A stretch of 64,000 nt of DNA from positions 186,001-250,000 of the forward strand of contig NZ_BBYK01000045.1 of the NCBI RefSeq assembly GCF_001570365.1, in the 5' to 3' direction. Both the position numbers and the translations under genes were made by a program. Under the pieces are notes generated by a model that searched no databases, was not told the DNA's origin, and saw only the letters and a list, made by a program, of their open reading frames with translations. Positions 17,439-26,529 of this stretch are shown piece by piece (within the stretch, counting starts at the first letter, position 1; each line of letters starts with the position of its first letter). The DNA comes from Microtetraspora fusca (GTDB lineage Bacteria > Actinomycetota > Actinomycetes > Streptosporangiales > Streptosporangiaceae).

Positions 17439-19642
17439 TCAGATGCGCCCAGCCGGGGTGCGGCGGCACGGTGGAGGACGGTTACTGCGACGCCTGCGGC
17501 CTGGCCCCACAGCCGGAGCCGGATCCGGCACCGCCCTCGGCGCCGGCGACCAGACCGTCCATCCCGCTGGACATGTCGGGTACGGCCCGCACCGGTACGA
17601 GCCGGTCGAGCAGCCGGTCGAGCCGGGGCCAGCTCGGGATGGGCCTGGTCGAGGTGCCGGCCGTGCCGTACCGGGACCCGGCCGGGGTGGTGCTGGCCGA
17701 CGCCCAGGTGCCGGAGGACCGGCGTTTCTGCGGCAATCCCGACTGCGGCCGGCCGGTGGGCCGCCGCAGAGGTGACCAGCCGGGGCGGCCGGAGGGGTTC
17801 TGCCCGCACTGCGGCTGGCGGTTCTCGTTCACGCCCAAGCTCGCCGAGGGAGATCTCGTCGGTGGGCAGTACGAGGTCAAGGGCTGTCTGGCGCACGGTG
17901 GTCTCGGCTGGATCTACCTGGCGGCCGACCGGCACCTGGAGGGCCGGTGGGTGGTCCTGAAGGGGTTGCTCGACACCGGGGACGTGGAGGCGCTGGCCGC
18001 TGCGGAGGCCGAGCGGCATTTCCTCACCGCGATGGACCATCCGAACATCGTCAAAATCTTCAACTTCGTCACGCACCCCGACCCGGGCACCGGGACGATG
18101 GTGGGCTACATCGTGATGGAGTACATCGGCGGCGTGTCGCTCCAGGAGATGCTGCGCGCGCGGCTACGGGAAAGCGACAACCGCCAGGCGCTGCCGGTCA
18201 CCCAGGTCATCGCCTATGGGCTGGAGATCCTCAAGGCCTTCGGCTACCTGCACGATCAGGGCCTGCTGTACTGCGATCTGAAGCCGGGCAACGTCATTCA
18301 GGTGGAGGAGCAGCTCAAGCTCATCGATCTCGGTGCGGTGCGGCGGATCGACGATGCGGACAGCGCGGTCTACGGGACGGTCGGGTACCAGGCGCCGGAG
18401 ATCGCCTCCGACGGGCCGTCAGTCTGTTCCGACCTCTACACGGTGGGGCGCACGCTCGCCGTGCTGAGCTTCCCGTTCAGTCCTGTCAGCGGCGGGTCCG
18501 CCGCTCCGCTGCCGGCGATCGACCAGAGGTACGAGTCCTACCGCCGGTTCCTGGAACGGGCAACCGACTCCGAGCCCACCCGGCGGTTCCAGGGCGCGGC
18601 GGAGATGTCCGACCAGCTCGTCGGCGTGCTCAGGGAGGTGCGCGCCGCCGAGGTGGGCGTCCCCCACGCCGCGCAGTCCGGATTGTTCGGCCCGGAGCGC
18701 CGGGCTGTCGGAACCGAGCTCGCCCCGGCGGCCACGGGGCAGGTCTTCGGCCCGCTCGACCGCCTCGCCGCCGCGTCCGCGCTGCCCGTCCCCCTGGTGG
18801 ACCCGCTCGATCCCGCCGCCGGCCTGCTCGCGGGCCTCACCTCGGGAAACCCCGCCGAGCTGGTCACGCTGCTCGAATCCGCCCCGTCCACTCCGGAGAC
18901 CACGCTCGCGCTGATCAGGGTGCTCAGTGAGCTCGGCCGTCCGATCCCGGATCAGCTGCTCGCGGACGCCACCGGGCAGCTGCCGGGAGACTGGCGGATC
19001 TGGTGGTATCGGGGGGTCGGGCAACTGGCCTCGGGGGACCCGGAGCAAGCGGTGCGTATCTTCGACGGGCTCTACTCGTGGCTCCCCGGCGAGGCCGCGC
19101 CCAGGCTGGCCCTGGCATTCGCCCTCGAAGCCGGCGGAGCGGGCCAGGAGGCGGCTCGCCACTACGCGGCCATCTGGCAGACAGACCGGTCATACGTGAG
19201 CGCCGGCTTCGGCCTGGCCAGGCTCCGGCTGGCGGAGGGCGACCGCGCCGGGGCGACCGCCAGCCTGGACGAGGTGCCCGCGACCTCCATCCACCGCACC
19301 GCAGCCCAGGCGGCCGCAGTGGCGGCGGCCGTACGTGGATATGACCCTGCCGCAGGCGAGCTCGTCGCCGCAGGCGAGCGGCTGCGGAGCCTGAAGCTCG
19401 ACGCCCGGGACCGCGACGGGCTGCTCTCGGAGGTGCTGCGGAGCGCCCTTGGCCGGGTCACCACCGGTCAGGTCACCTCATCCGGGCAGGCGACGCTGCT
19501 GGGCACTCCGCTGCACGAGCAGGGTGTGCGCGCCGAATTGGAGCGCGTCTACCGGGCGCTGGCCAGATCGGCGCGATCCGCGGAGGAGCGGTACGACTTC
19601 GTCGATTTGGCCAACTCTGTACGCCCGAGGACGCTGTGGTGA
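17435..19642 (+). CDS. pknG: PknG-like Ser/Thr kinase with zinc-ribbon, rubredoxin-like and TPR parts
   Basis: 735 residues, close to mycobacterial PknG (750). Order: an N-terminal zinc ribbon (C4, C9, C19, C22) that M. tuberculosis PknG lacks; a disordered linker; a rubredoxin-like metal site (C99/C104 and C123/C126); kinase domain about 143-400 with Lys176 (VVLKGLL), YCDLKPGN in place of HRD (Asp281) and DLG (Asp298); then a helical TPR region (about 440-735) with SWLPGEAAPRLALAFALE. In mycobacteria, PknG phosphorylates the FHA protein GarA and controls 2-oxoglutarate use according to amino-acid supply. Here it is coupled by overlaps to a coiled-coil gene upstream and a PP2C gene downstream. 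Confidence 0.93.
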   Translation: MIRCAQPGCGGTVEDGYCDACGLAPQPEPDPAPPSAPATRPSIPLDMSGTARTGTSRSSSRSSRGQLGMGLVEVPAVPYRDPAGVVLADAQVPEDRRFCGNPDCGRPVGRRRGDQPGRPEGFCPHCGWRFSFTPKLAEGDLVGGQYEVKGCLAHGGLGWIYLAADRHLEGRWVVLKGLLDTGDVEALAAAEAERHFLTAMDHPNIVKIFNFVTHPDPGTGTMVGYIVMEYIGGVSLQEMLRARLRESDNRQALPVTQVIAYGLEILKAFGYLHDQGLLYCDLKPGNVIQVEEQLKLIDLGAVRRIDDADSAVYGTVGYQAPEIASDGPSVCSDLYTVGRTLAVLSFPFSPVSGGSAAPLPAIDQRYESYRRFLERATDSEPTRRFQGAAEMSDQLVGVLREVRAAEVGVPHAAQSGLFGPERRAVGTELAPAATGQVFGPLDRLAAASALPVPLVDPLDPAAGLLAGLTSGNPAELVTLLESAPSTPETTLALIRVLSELGRPIPDQLLADATGQLPGDWRIWWYRGVGQLASGDPEQAVRIFDGLYSWLPGEAAPRLALAFALEAGGAGQEAARHYAAIWQTDRSYVSAGFGLARLRLAEGDRAGATASLDEVPATSIHRTAAQAAAVAAAVRGYDPAAGELVAAGERLRSLKLDARDRDGLLSEVLRSALGRVTTGQVTSSGQATLLGTPLHEQGVRAELERVYRALARSARSAEERYDFVDLANSVRPRTLW

Positions 19643-20550
19643 GCGGCGCCTGTCCCGCCTGCGGGGCGCTGGTCTTGGTGGGCGAGGCGTTCTGCGAGCA
19701 ATGCGGCCACGCGCTGGGAGTCGCCGGCTGCACCGCGTGCGGCGCTCCGGCGGTCGGGGCCGACGGTTACTGCGAGAACTGCGGCATGCTCCAGCCCTCC
19801 GAACGCGACCACGTCGAGATCGAGCTGGAGGTCGCGGCCGGGGTGAGTGACCGTGGCCTGCGGCACAGCCGTAACGAGGACGCCATGGCGCTGACGGCGG
19901 TGGGCACGGCGGCGGACACGATGGCCGTGGGAGTGGTCTGTGACGGGGTCTCCACCTCGCTGCGCCCGGAGGAGGCGTCCCAGACCGCCGCCGACACCGC
20001 CGTGGCCGCCCTCGCCCAACAGCTGGGGGAGGGGGCCGACCCCGAGACCGCGACCCGGGAGGCGGTACGGCTCGCCGCCGAAGCTGTCTTCGCCCTGGCC
20101 GAGCAGGACGAAGACGCGCCCGCCTGCACCTACGTGTCGGCGGTGGCCGGCGGTCGGCAGGTCACGGTCGGCTGGGTGGGCGACAGCCGGGCCTACTGGC
20201 TCGGATCCGGCTCCGAGGTGCTGACCGGTGACGACGCCACCCCCGGGACGCACATGCTGACCGCCTGGCTGGGCGCGGACGCGGGCGAGGTCGTGCCGCA
20301 CATCCGTACGTTCACCCCGGACGGGCCGGGTGTGGTCCTGCTGTGCAGCGACGGCCTGTGGAATTACCACTCCGATCCGGCGGCGCTCGCGGCCGTCGCC
20401 CTGAACGCCACCCCCCGCGCGGCGGCACAGCGGCTCGTGCGGCTCGCGCTGGAGGCCGGAGGACACGACAACATCACCGTCCTGGTGATCCCTTTCGGAC
20501 CCGGGGATCAGTCCGAGGCCACCGCGGTCTTCCCGAAGGAGCAATCGTGA
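19639..20550 (+). CDS. zinc-ribbon PP2C-type Ser/Thr phosphatase
   Basis: 303-residue metal-dependent phosphatase. Two zinc ribbons form the first 55 residues (CPACG..CEQCG and CTACG..CENCG). The PP2C domain (about 65-300) has RHSRNEDA with Asp81, CDGVS with Asp102, VGDSRAYW with Asp182, SDGLWNY with Asp238 and GHDNITV with Asp277, so all metal ligands are present. GTG 19639 overlaps the kinase stop (GTGA). Its position makes it the likely opposing phosphatase for the PknG-like kinase and its FHA target. Soluble and cytosolic. Confidence 0.92.
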   Translation: MSGACPACGALVLVGEAFCEQCGHALGVAGCTACGAPAVGADGYCENCGMLQPSERDHVEIELEVAAGVSDRGLRHSRNEDAMALTAVGTAADTMAVGVVCDGVSTSLRPEEASQTAADTAVAALAQQLGEGADPETATREAVRLAAEAVFALAEQDEDAPACTYVSAVAGGRQVTVGWVGDSRAYWLGSGSEVLTGDDATPGTHMLTAWLGADAGEVVPHIRTFTPDGPGVVLLCSDGLWNYHSDPAALAAVALNATPRAAAQRLVRLALEAGGHDNITVLVIPFGPGDQSEATAVFPKEQS

Positions 20551-21836
20551 CCGACTTCACCATGCGCGTAGATCAGAACAAATACCTTCCTGCGGGAGGC
20601 GAGGAGGTGCACGCCATCGTCACGGTCGAGGCGAGCGGCCCGATCGAGCGCGCCCCCACGGTCGAGGCCGCCGAGATCATCATCGTCGACACCTCCGGCT
20701 CGATGTCGTACGACAAGATCGCCGAGGCGAGGAAGGCCGCGCGGGCCGCCATCGACACCCTCCGCGACGGCGTGTACTTCGCGGTCGTCGCCGGCAACCA
20801 CGAAGCCCAGATCATCTTTCCCGACCGGGCGGGGCTGGTGCCGGCGACCCCGGAGAGCAGAAACGCCGCGAGGGAGGCCGTCTCCCGCTTGGTGGCCGAA
20901 GGGGGGACGGCCATGGGCCGGTGGCTGCGTCGCGCCGCCGACCTGTTCAGCGATTACCAGCAGGCGTACCCTGGCGCGATCAAGCACGCCATCCTGCTGA
21001 CCGACGGCAAGAACGAGCACGAGCGCGCTCCGGAGTTCGCCGCGAACCTGGCGTACTGTACGGGGAAGTTCGTCTGCGACTGCCGCGGTGTGGGCGTCGA
21101 CTGGGTGGTCGCCGAGCTTCGCCAGATCGCCTCCACCCTGCTCGGCAGCGTGATGGACATCCGCCGGCCCGAGGACCTGGAGGCCGACTTCCGGGCGATG
21201 ACCCAGGCGGCGATGGGCAAGACGGTCGCGGACGTGGCGCTGCGCCTGTGGACGCCGCGGGCGGCGAAGCTGAACTTCGTCAAGCAGGTCTCGCCGACAC
21301 TGGAGGACCTGACCGGCCGCCGCACCGAGGTGGACGCGCTGACCGGCGACTACCCCACCGGAGCCTGGGGTGGTGAATCCCGCGAGTACCACATCAACGT
21401 GCGGGTGCCCGCCGGGAACGTCGGCCAGGAGATGCGCGCCGGCCTGGTGAGGCTGGTCCTGCCCGAATCCGGGGAGGTGCTGGCCAAGGGGAACATCCTG
21501 GCGCAGTGGAGCGACGACCCCGTCCAGTCGACCCGCATCAACCCCCGGGTGGCCCACTACACCGGCCAGCAGGAACTTGCCTCGCTCATCCAGGAGGGCC
21601 TGCAGGCCCGCACCGACGGCGACCTGGACACCGCGACCGCCCGGCTCGGCAAGGCACGCGGCATCGCCGAGAAGGCCGGCAACGAAGAGACCGCCAAGCT
21701 GCTCGACAAGGTCATCGAGGTCGACCCTGATACGGGAACCGCCCGCCTCCGGCGGGACGTTGACAAGGCGGACGAGATCGCGCTCGACACCCGGTCGGTC
21801 CGAACCGTCCGGATGCGTAAGGACCCGGAGGCCTGA
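20547..21836 (+). CDS. VWA-domain protein of the PknG operon
   Basis: 429-residue cytosolic protein. A von Willebrand A domain at about residues 40-225 has an intact metal-ion adhesion site: DTSGS at Asp48-Ser52, Thr in EGGTAMGRWL and Asp in LLTDGKN. A beta-rich segment follows (VRVPAGNVGQEMRAGLVRLV), then a helical C-terminus (ASLIQEGLQARTDGDLDTATARLGKARGIAEKAG) that looks TPR-like. GTG start overlaps the phosphatase stop (GTGA). Such proteins usually mediate metal-dependent protein assembly; a complex with the kinase, phosphatase and FHA protein is inferred. Confidence 0.9.
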   Translation: MTDFTMRVDQNKYLPAGGEEVHAIVTVEASGPIERAPTVEAAEIIIVDTSGSMSYDKIAEARKAARAAIDTLRDGVYFAVVAGNHEAQIIFPDRAGLVPATPESRNAAREAVSRLVAEGGTAMGRWLRRAADLFSDYQQAYPGAIKHAILLTDGKNEHERAPEFAANLAYCTGKFVCDCRGVGVDWVVAELRQIASTLLGSVMDIRRPEDLEADFRAMTQAAMGKTVADVALRLWTPRAAKLNFVKQVSPTLEDLTGRRTEVDALTGDYPTGAWGGESREYHINVRVPAGNVGQEMRAGLVRLVLPESGEVLAKGNILAQWSDDPVQSTRINPRVAHYTGQQELASLIQEGLQARTDGDLDTATARLGKARGIAEKAGNEETAKLLDKVIEVDPDTGTARLRRDVDKADEIALDTRSVRTVRMRKDPEA

Positions 21837-21838
21837 GC

Positions 21839-22507
21839 ATGGCGATCTGTCCGGTAGGGCACGACTCCGCGGACGAGGAATACTGCGACGTCTGCGGCGC
21901 GCTGATGGAGGGCACCCCAGCCGGCCCGGCCGCTTCGGCTCCGGCCGTACCGCCCGACGCCCACCAGATGGACGACTGTCCCGACTGCGGGGCACCACGT
22001 GGCGGCCGATTCTGCGAGAGCTGCGGGTACGACTTCGTGCTCGGCGGGGGGAACCGGGGGACGCCGCCCTCCATGTCCTCCACGCCGGCCACCCCGGCCA
22101 CGCCCGCCTCCGGCTGGGTCGCGGTGATCGCGGCGGACCGTGACCACTACGAGGCGATGATCGCGCAGGGCGGCCCCGACGCGGCCCGTGTCACGTTCCC
22201 GCCGTACTGCCCGGAGCGGCGGATACCCCTGGCCGGGCCCGAGGTCAGGATCGGACGGCGCAGCCAGTCGCGGGCGCTGACCCCCGAGATCGACCTGGCC
22301 GGACCGCCCGAGGATCCCGGCGTCTCCCACCTGCACGCGGTGCTGCTCGCACAGGCCGATGGGACGTGGCAGCTCGTCGACCCGGGATCCGCCAACGGAA
22401 CCCTGCTCAACGGCAAGACGGTGGAGCACAACGCGCTGATCCCGCTCGGCGACGGGGACCGCATACACGTCGGCGCATGGACCAGCATCACGGTGCGGAA
22501 GAGCTGA
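21839..22507 (+). CDS. zinc-ribbon FHA-domain protein, candidate GarA-like phospho-reader
   Basis: 222 residues. Two N-terminal zinc ribbons (CPVGH..CDVCG and CPDCG..CESCG), a Pro/Ala/Thr linker with possible phospho-Thr sites (TPPSMSSTPATPATPAS), then a C-terminal FHA domain at about residues 120-222. The FHA signature is complete: VRIGRRSQSR, VSHLHAVLL, VDPGSANGTLLNG. GarA of mycobacteria is an FHA protein with an N-terminal Thr motif phosphorylated by PknG; this protein has the same general plan with zinc ribbons added, but no GarA-type ETTS motif is visible. Starts 2 bp after the VWA stop. Confidence 0.9.
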   Translation: MAICPVGHDSADEEYCDVCGALMEGTPAGPAASAPAVPPDAHQMDDCPDCGAPRGGRFCESCGYDFVLGGGNRGTPPSMSSTPATPATPASGWVAVIAADRDHYEAMIAQGGPDAARVTFPPYCPERRIPLAGPEVRIGRRSQSRALTPEIDLAGPPEDPGVSHLHAVLLAQADGTWQLVDPGSANGTLLNGKTVEHNALIPLGDGDRIHVGAWTSITVRKS

Positions 22508-22508
22508 G

Positions 22509-23963
22509 ATGGCCGTTGTCACCCCCACCGCCGGCCCCGCGTCTGCGCCCGTCCCTACGCCCGCGCCTGTAGCCGCGCCTGCCCCCGCCTCATCGCCGCC
22601 GCGCGCTCCGCGGCTGCGAACGGTTCCTGGGCGGATCCGCGCCTGGACCGGTGCCGCCGTCCTCGCCGTCGGCCTGCTGTTCGCGCTGATGGGCGTGGCT
22701 CTGGGGCACGCTGGGGACGGGCTGCAGGCGATCGGGCACACAGCGGGCCCGCAGGTGGTGGCCACCGCCGACCTGTACTTCGCGCTGAGCGACATGGACG
22801 CTCAGGTGGCCACCGTGCTGCTGGCCGGCGAAGGGCGCGGGCCCGGCCGCCAGGCCGCGCTGGACCGCTACGACCAGCGCCGCGCGCAGGCCGACAGCGC
22901 CGTGCTGCAGGCCGCCGACCTGGCTCGCGGCGACCCGACGGGGCAGATGACCGTGCGCGCCGTACTCGACGGGCTCGGCCGCTACGAGCGGCTCGCGTCG
23001 CGCGCCCTGCTCCTGGACGAGCAGTCCCGGCATGCCGCCGGACCACCCTCGCAGCAGGCTCTCGATGTCTACCGCCAGGCCACCGACCTGATGCGGTTGG
23101 ACCTGCTGCCCAAGGCGTACAACCTCACGCTCGACAGCGGGACCGTCGTCAGGCACGCCTACGCGGCCGAGTCGTCCGCCGTGCTGGCGGGCCGGTTCTG
23201 GGTGGCGCTCGGTGGGGCGCTCGCGCTGGCCGTCCTGTTCGCGTTGCAGGTCTTCCTGTCCCGCAGGTTCCGCCGTGCGATCAACCCGGCGCTGCTGGCC
23301 GCCACCGTCGTCGTCGGCGTGCTGACCATCGCGGGAGTGCTCGTCCTGCAGCGGGTGTCCGACGATCTGCGGACGGCCAAGGAGGACGGCTTCGACTCGG
23401 TTCTCGTGCTGTCCCGGGCGCGCGCGATCGGAAACAGTCTGCACGGTGACGAGAGCAGGTATCTGCTCGACCCGCAGCGGGCGGACACCTACGAGCAGGT
23501 ATACCTCGACAAGTCCCAGTCGGTGCTCTACGTCCCCGGCGGGAACCTGGACAAGTACTACGCCGCGGTGGACGTCAGCGTCGCCGCCTTCCCCGGTAAG
23601 GCGGACTTCCTCGGCTTCTACGGCTCGGAGGCCGGTCGTATCACCCTGCCCGGCCAGCGTGAGGCACTGGCCAGGGTGCTCACGTTTTACCAGAAGTTCC
23701 AGCACGATGACCGGCAGATGCGGCGGTTCGCCACAGCGGGCAAGAGCGGGGACGCCGTGCGGCAGGCCACGGGTGCCTCGTTCGGGGCCTACGACGATGC
23801 CCTGGTCGAGTTGACGAAGCTGCACCGCCTGGCGTTCGACGACGCCGTGGCGGAGGGCGACCGCGCCCTCGGTGGCTGGAACCTTCTGCTGCCGGGGGCG
23901 GTGCTCGCCGCCGCCCTGCTGATCCTGGTCGGAGTCCGGCCCCGGCTCGCCGAGTACCGGTGA
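22509..23963 (+). CDS. glnX: GlnX-like membrane protein
   Basis: 484 residues with four transmembrane helices (about 45-68, 230-250, 258-282, 460-479) after a Pro/Ala-rich cytosolic N-terminus. Two large helical extracytoplasmic loops lie between helices 1-2 and 3-4 (ALSDMDAQVATVLLAGEG; DGFDSVLVLSRARAIGNSLHGDESRYLLD). This chemoreceptor-like layout matches mycobacterial GlnX, which with the lipoprotein GlnH senses aspartate/glutamate and activates PknG. Start lies 1 bp after the FHA stop. Best assigned by synteny and topology. Confidence 0.8.
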   Translation: MAVVTPTAGPASAPVPTPAPVAAPAPASSPPRAPRLRTVPGRIRAWTGAAVLAVGLLFALMGVALGHAGDGLQAIGHTAGPQVVATADLYFALSDMDAQVATVLLAGEGRGPGRQAALDRYDQRRAQADSAVLQAADLARGDPTGQMTVRAVLDGLGRYERLASRALLLDEQSRHAAGPPSQQALDVYRQATDLMRLDLLPKAYNLTLDSGTVVRHAYAAESSAVLAGRFWVALGGALALAVLFALQVFLSRRFRRAINPALLAATVVVGVLTIAGVLVLQRVSDDLRTAKEDGFDSVLVLSRARAIGNSLHGDESRYLLDPQRADTYEQVYLDKSQSVLYVPGGNLDKYYAAVDVSVAAFPGKADFLGFYGSEAGRITLPGQREALARVLTFYQKFQHDDRQMRRFATAGKSGDAVRQATGASFGAYDDALVELTKLHRLAFDDAVAEGDRALGGWNLLLPGAVLAAALLILVGVRPRLAEYR

Positions 23964-23970
23964 AGGGAAG

Positions 23971-24801
23971 ATGTTCATGGTCGCGCTGACCAGGAGGGGC
24001 GTTTTGCGGCATATCACCGCCTCGGTGCTGCTTGGGGCCGTAGCGCTGCTGTCGGCGACGGCCTGCGCCGCCAGTTCGTCGATCCTCAACAAGGATTCCC
24101 TGGTCATCGGAGTGAAGCCGGACCAGCCTGGGTTGGGGATGAAGAAGGCGGAGGGTGGGTTCGCTGGTTTCGACGTCGATGTGGCCGCCTACATCGCCCG
24201 CAAGCTGGGGAAGGACGCCAGGTTCGTCGCGGTGCCCTCGTCCGAGCGGGAGAAGGCGCTCATGGACGGCTCGATCGATCTGGTCGTCGCCACCTATTCG
24301 ATCACTCCGGAACGCAAGATGAAGGTGGCCTTCGGCGGGCCGTACTACGTCGCACACCAGGACACTCTCGTACGGGCCCGCGAGAGCGCGGTCAGCGGCG
24401 TGCGGGACCTGAAGGGGCGCAAGCTGTGCCAGGTGACCGGTTCGAACTCCTGGCGTCGGGTGAAGGAGGAACGGAAGGTCGCCGTGGAGCTGGTCGAGGC
24501 CGCCTCCTACAGCGAGTGCGTGTCCGATCTGAAGGCGGGGAAGGTGGACGCGGTATCCACCGACGACCTCATCCTGGCGGGCTTCGCCACCTCGGACCTG
24601 AAGATCATCAACGCGCCGTTCACCGACGAGCGGTACGGCGTGGGCATCCAGGCCGGGGATCTGGACGGCTGCGAGGCGGTCAACAAGGCCATCACCCAGA
24701 TGTACCTGGACGGAACCGCCAAGAAGCTGCTGCAGAAGTGGTTCGGGAAGTCCGGCCTGGCTCTCACCTTCACCGTCCCTCAGTTCGAAGGCTGCGGCTG
24801 A
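23971..24801 (+). CDS. glnH: GlnH-like solute-binding lipoprotein
   Basis: 276-residue type 3 extracellular amino-acid-binding protein. Lipoprotein signal peptide with lipobox ending SATAC (Cys about residue 31). The mature fold shows LVIGVKPDQPGLGM, GFDVDVAAYIARKLG, VATYSITPERKMKVAFGGPYY, LKGRKLCQVTGSNSW and ECVSDLKAGKVDAVSTDDLIL, where Arg and Asp contact the amino-acid backbone in the family. It has no ABC permease or ATPase nearby, so it probably serves as the sensor for GlnX and the PknG-like kinase rather than for transport. The second ATG at 23977 is an alternative start with better RBS spacing. Confidence 0.9.
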   Translation: MFMVALTRRGVLRHITASVLLGAVALLSATACAASSSILNKDSLVIGVKPDQPGLGMKKAEGGFAGFDVDVAAYIARKLGKDARFVAVPSSEREKALMDGSIDLVVATYSITPERKMKVAFGGPYYVAHQDTLVRARESAVSGVRDLKGRKLCQVTGSNSWRRVKEERKVAVELVEAASYSECVSDLKAGKVDAVSTDDLILAGFATSDLKIINAPFTDERYGVGIQAGDLDGCEAVNKAITQMYLDGTAKKLLQKWFGKSGLALTFTVPQFEGCG

Positions 24802-24849
24802 CCCCCGACGACCTCGCCGCAGTCCCCGACCACACTGTTTGATGCGGCA

Positions 24850-26463
24850 CTAACGGAGGGCCTTGAGGAAGGCGGCGGCGACCGGCGCGGCGACCTTCCC
24901 GCCGCCGCCCCCGCCCTCGACGACGACGGCGAAGGCCACGTCGCCGCGGTAGCCCATGAACCAGGCGTGGGAGTCCAGCTTCTCGCCGGTGCCGAACTCG
25001 GCCGTTCCGGTCTTGCCCGCCGTACCGGCGGGAAGGCCGGCGGAGCGTGCCGTGCCCTTGCTCACGACGGCCTTCATCATCGAGCGCAACGGCTCGGCGA
25101 CGCCGTCCGGCAGCTTTTTCGGCGCGACGTTCTGCTTGAGGTCGGGCACCAGGGTCGGCGGGCGCCAGCTGCCGTCCGCCACCGCGGCGGCGACCGTGGC
25201 GACGATCAGCGGACTCGTGGTGATCCGGGCCTGACCGAAGGACTCCGCGCCCAGTTCCGCGTCACTGGTCGCCTTGGGCATGCTCGCCTTGGTGGCGGGG
25301 ACGCCGATGTTGAGCGGCTGGTTGAAGCCGAGGTCGGAGGCGATGTCGTAGAGCTTCTGCGCGCCGAGCTTGGCCGCCGCGAGCGGGGCGAAGGTCGTGT
25401 TGCACGAGTGCGCGTAGGAGTCGAGGAACGACAACGCGCCGAACGCCTCGTGGTCGGAGTTGCGGATCTTCAGGCCGCCGACGGTGGCGGTCTCGGGGCA
25501 GGTGACCCGCGCCGACGGGGTCAGCCCCTCGGCCAGCAGGGCGGCGGCGGTGATGGTCTTGAACGTGGATCCGGGCGGGTAACGGCCGTCCAGCGCACGG
25601 TTGAAGCCGCCCACGTTGTTGACGACCGCGAGGATCTCGCCGCTGGACGGCCGTACGGCGACGAGCGAGGTGGGCTTCTCCACGTTGCGTACGGCGTCGG
25701 CGGCCGCGCGCTGGACCCGCAGGTCGAGGCTGGTCGTGATGTCGCGTCCTGCTACGCCCTTGATCGTCTTCAGCGTCTTGTCGCCGACCCGGATCTCGGT
25801 GGTCGGCGTGCCGGCCAGCCGCCTCTGGAACGTCTCCTGCAGGCCGCCGCGTCCGATGGCGTCGCCGGTCTTGTAGGCCGAGCCGAGAGCCTTGACGTCC
25901 TTGGCCGTCGCCTTGTCGAGGTAGCCGACGAGCTGCGCGACCGAGCCGCCCACGTCGCCGCCGTCGATGCGGTTCCCGGCGGTGTCGGTGATCTTGCCGC
26001 GGGCCGGCCAGGTCGTCTTGAGGGACAGGTGGTTCGTGCCGGTCAGCTCGGGATGCGCGGCGCGCGGGGTCCAGGCGACCTTCCAGTAGTGGTCCTTGAC
26101 CACGAGGTCGATCGTCCCGTCGTAGGCCCACTCGCCGACGTCCTTCAGCGTGGTCGTCGCGCGGTAGGCGGCGGTGGCCCGGTCGTCCCCGGACGGGGTG
26201 ACCGCGCCGAGGGCGACGGCGACGGCGGTCGCGCCAAGGTTCTTGGTGAGCTCGGCGTAGGCCGCGTCGAAGCCGGGCGCCTGCGCGGCCAGCTCCGCCT
26301 TCATCGCGGTCAGATCGCCCCGGGACCAGGCGTCGGTGAACCGCCGCGCGGTCTCCTGCGGGGTGCCTCTGGTGTGCAGGACGTAGTAGGCGCCGCCCGC
26401 CGCGCCGCCGGCCAGAACCACCGCGACGGCGGTTGAAATCGCGATCGTACGTCCTCGGGGCAT
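24850..26463 (-). CDS. class B penicillin-binding protein (transpeptidase) with NTF2-like N-terminus
   Basis: 537 residues. A signal anchor (residues 5-27) is followed by an NTF2-like MecA_N domain (about 33-145), a dimerisation domain and the transpeptidase domain (about 265-537). Catalytic motifs: SxxK at Ser299-Lys302 (PPGSTFKT), SxN at Ser353-Asn355 (SCN) and KTGTA at 484-488. It cross-links peptidoglycan on the outer face of the membrane. The MecA_N-like domain occurs in PBP2a and in many actinobacterial PbpA relatives and alone does not imply beta-lactam resistance. Convergent with glnH. Confidence 0.93.
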   Translation of the reverse strand: MPRGRTIAISTAVAVVLAGGAAGGAYYVLHTRGTPQETARRFTDAWSRGDLTAMKAELAAQAPGFDAAYAELTKNLGATAVAVALGAVTPSGDDRATAAYRATTTLKDVGEWAYDGTIDLVVKDHYWKVAWTPRAAHPELTGTNHLSLKTTWPARGKITDTAGNRIDGGDVGGSVAQLVGYLDKATAKDVKALGSAYKTGDAIGRGGLQETFQRRLAGTPTTEIRVGDKTLKTIKGVAGRDITTSLDLRVQRAAADAVRNVEKPTSLVAVRPSSGEILAVVNNVGGFNRALDGRYPPGSTFKTITAAALLAEGLTPSARVTCPETATVGGLKIRNSDHEAFGALSFLDSYAHSCNTTFAPLAAAKLGAQKLYDIASDLGFNQPLNIGVPATKASMPKATSDAELGAESFGQARITTSPLIVATVAAAVADGSWRPPTLVPDLKQNVAPKKLPDGVAEPLRSMMKAVVSKGTARSAGLPAGTAGKTGTAEFGTGEKLDSHAWFMGYRGDVAFAVVVEGGGGGGKVAAPVAAAFLKALR

Positions 26464-26529
26464 GCGCCGCCTCCCAGCCTCGAAACCGGCACAGAGCCTA
26501 TCGCGGTCAAATCGCCATACAAGCCGCGG

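Noticed and set aside
24802-24849. Terminator between glnH and the penicillin-binding protein
   Set aside because: No stem longer than a few base pairs is visible in the short gap.
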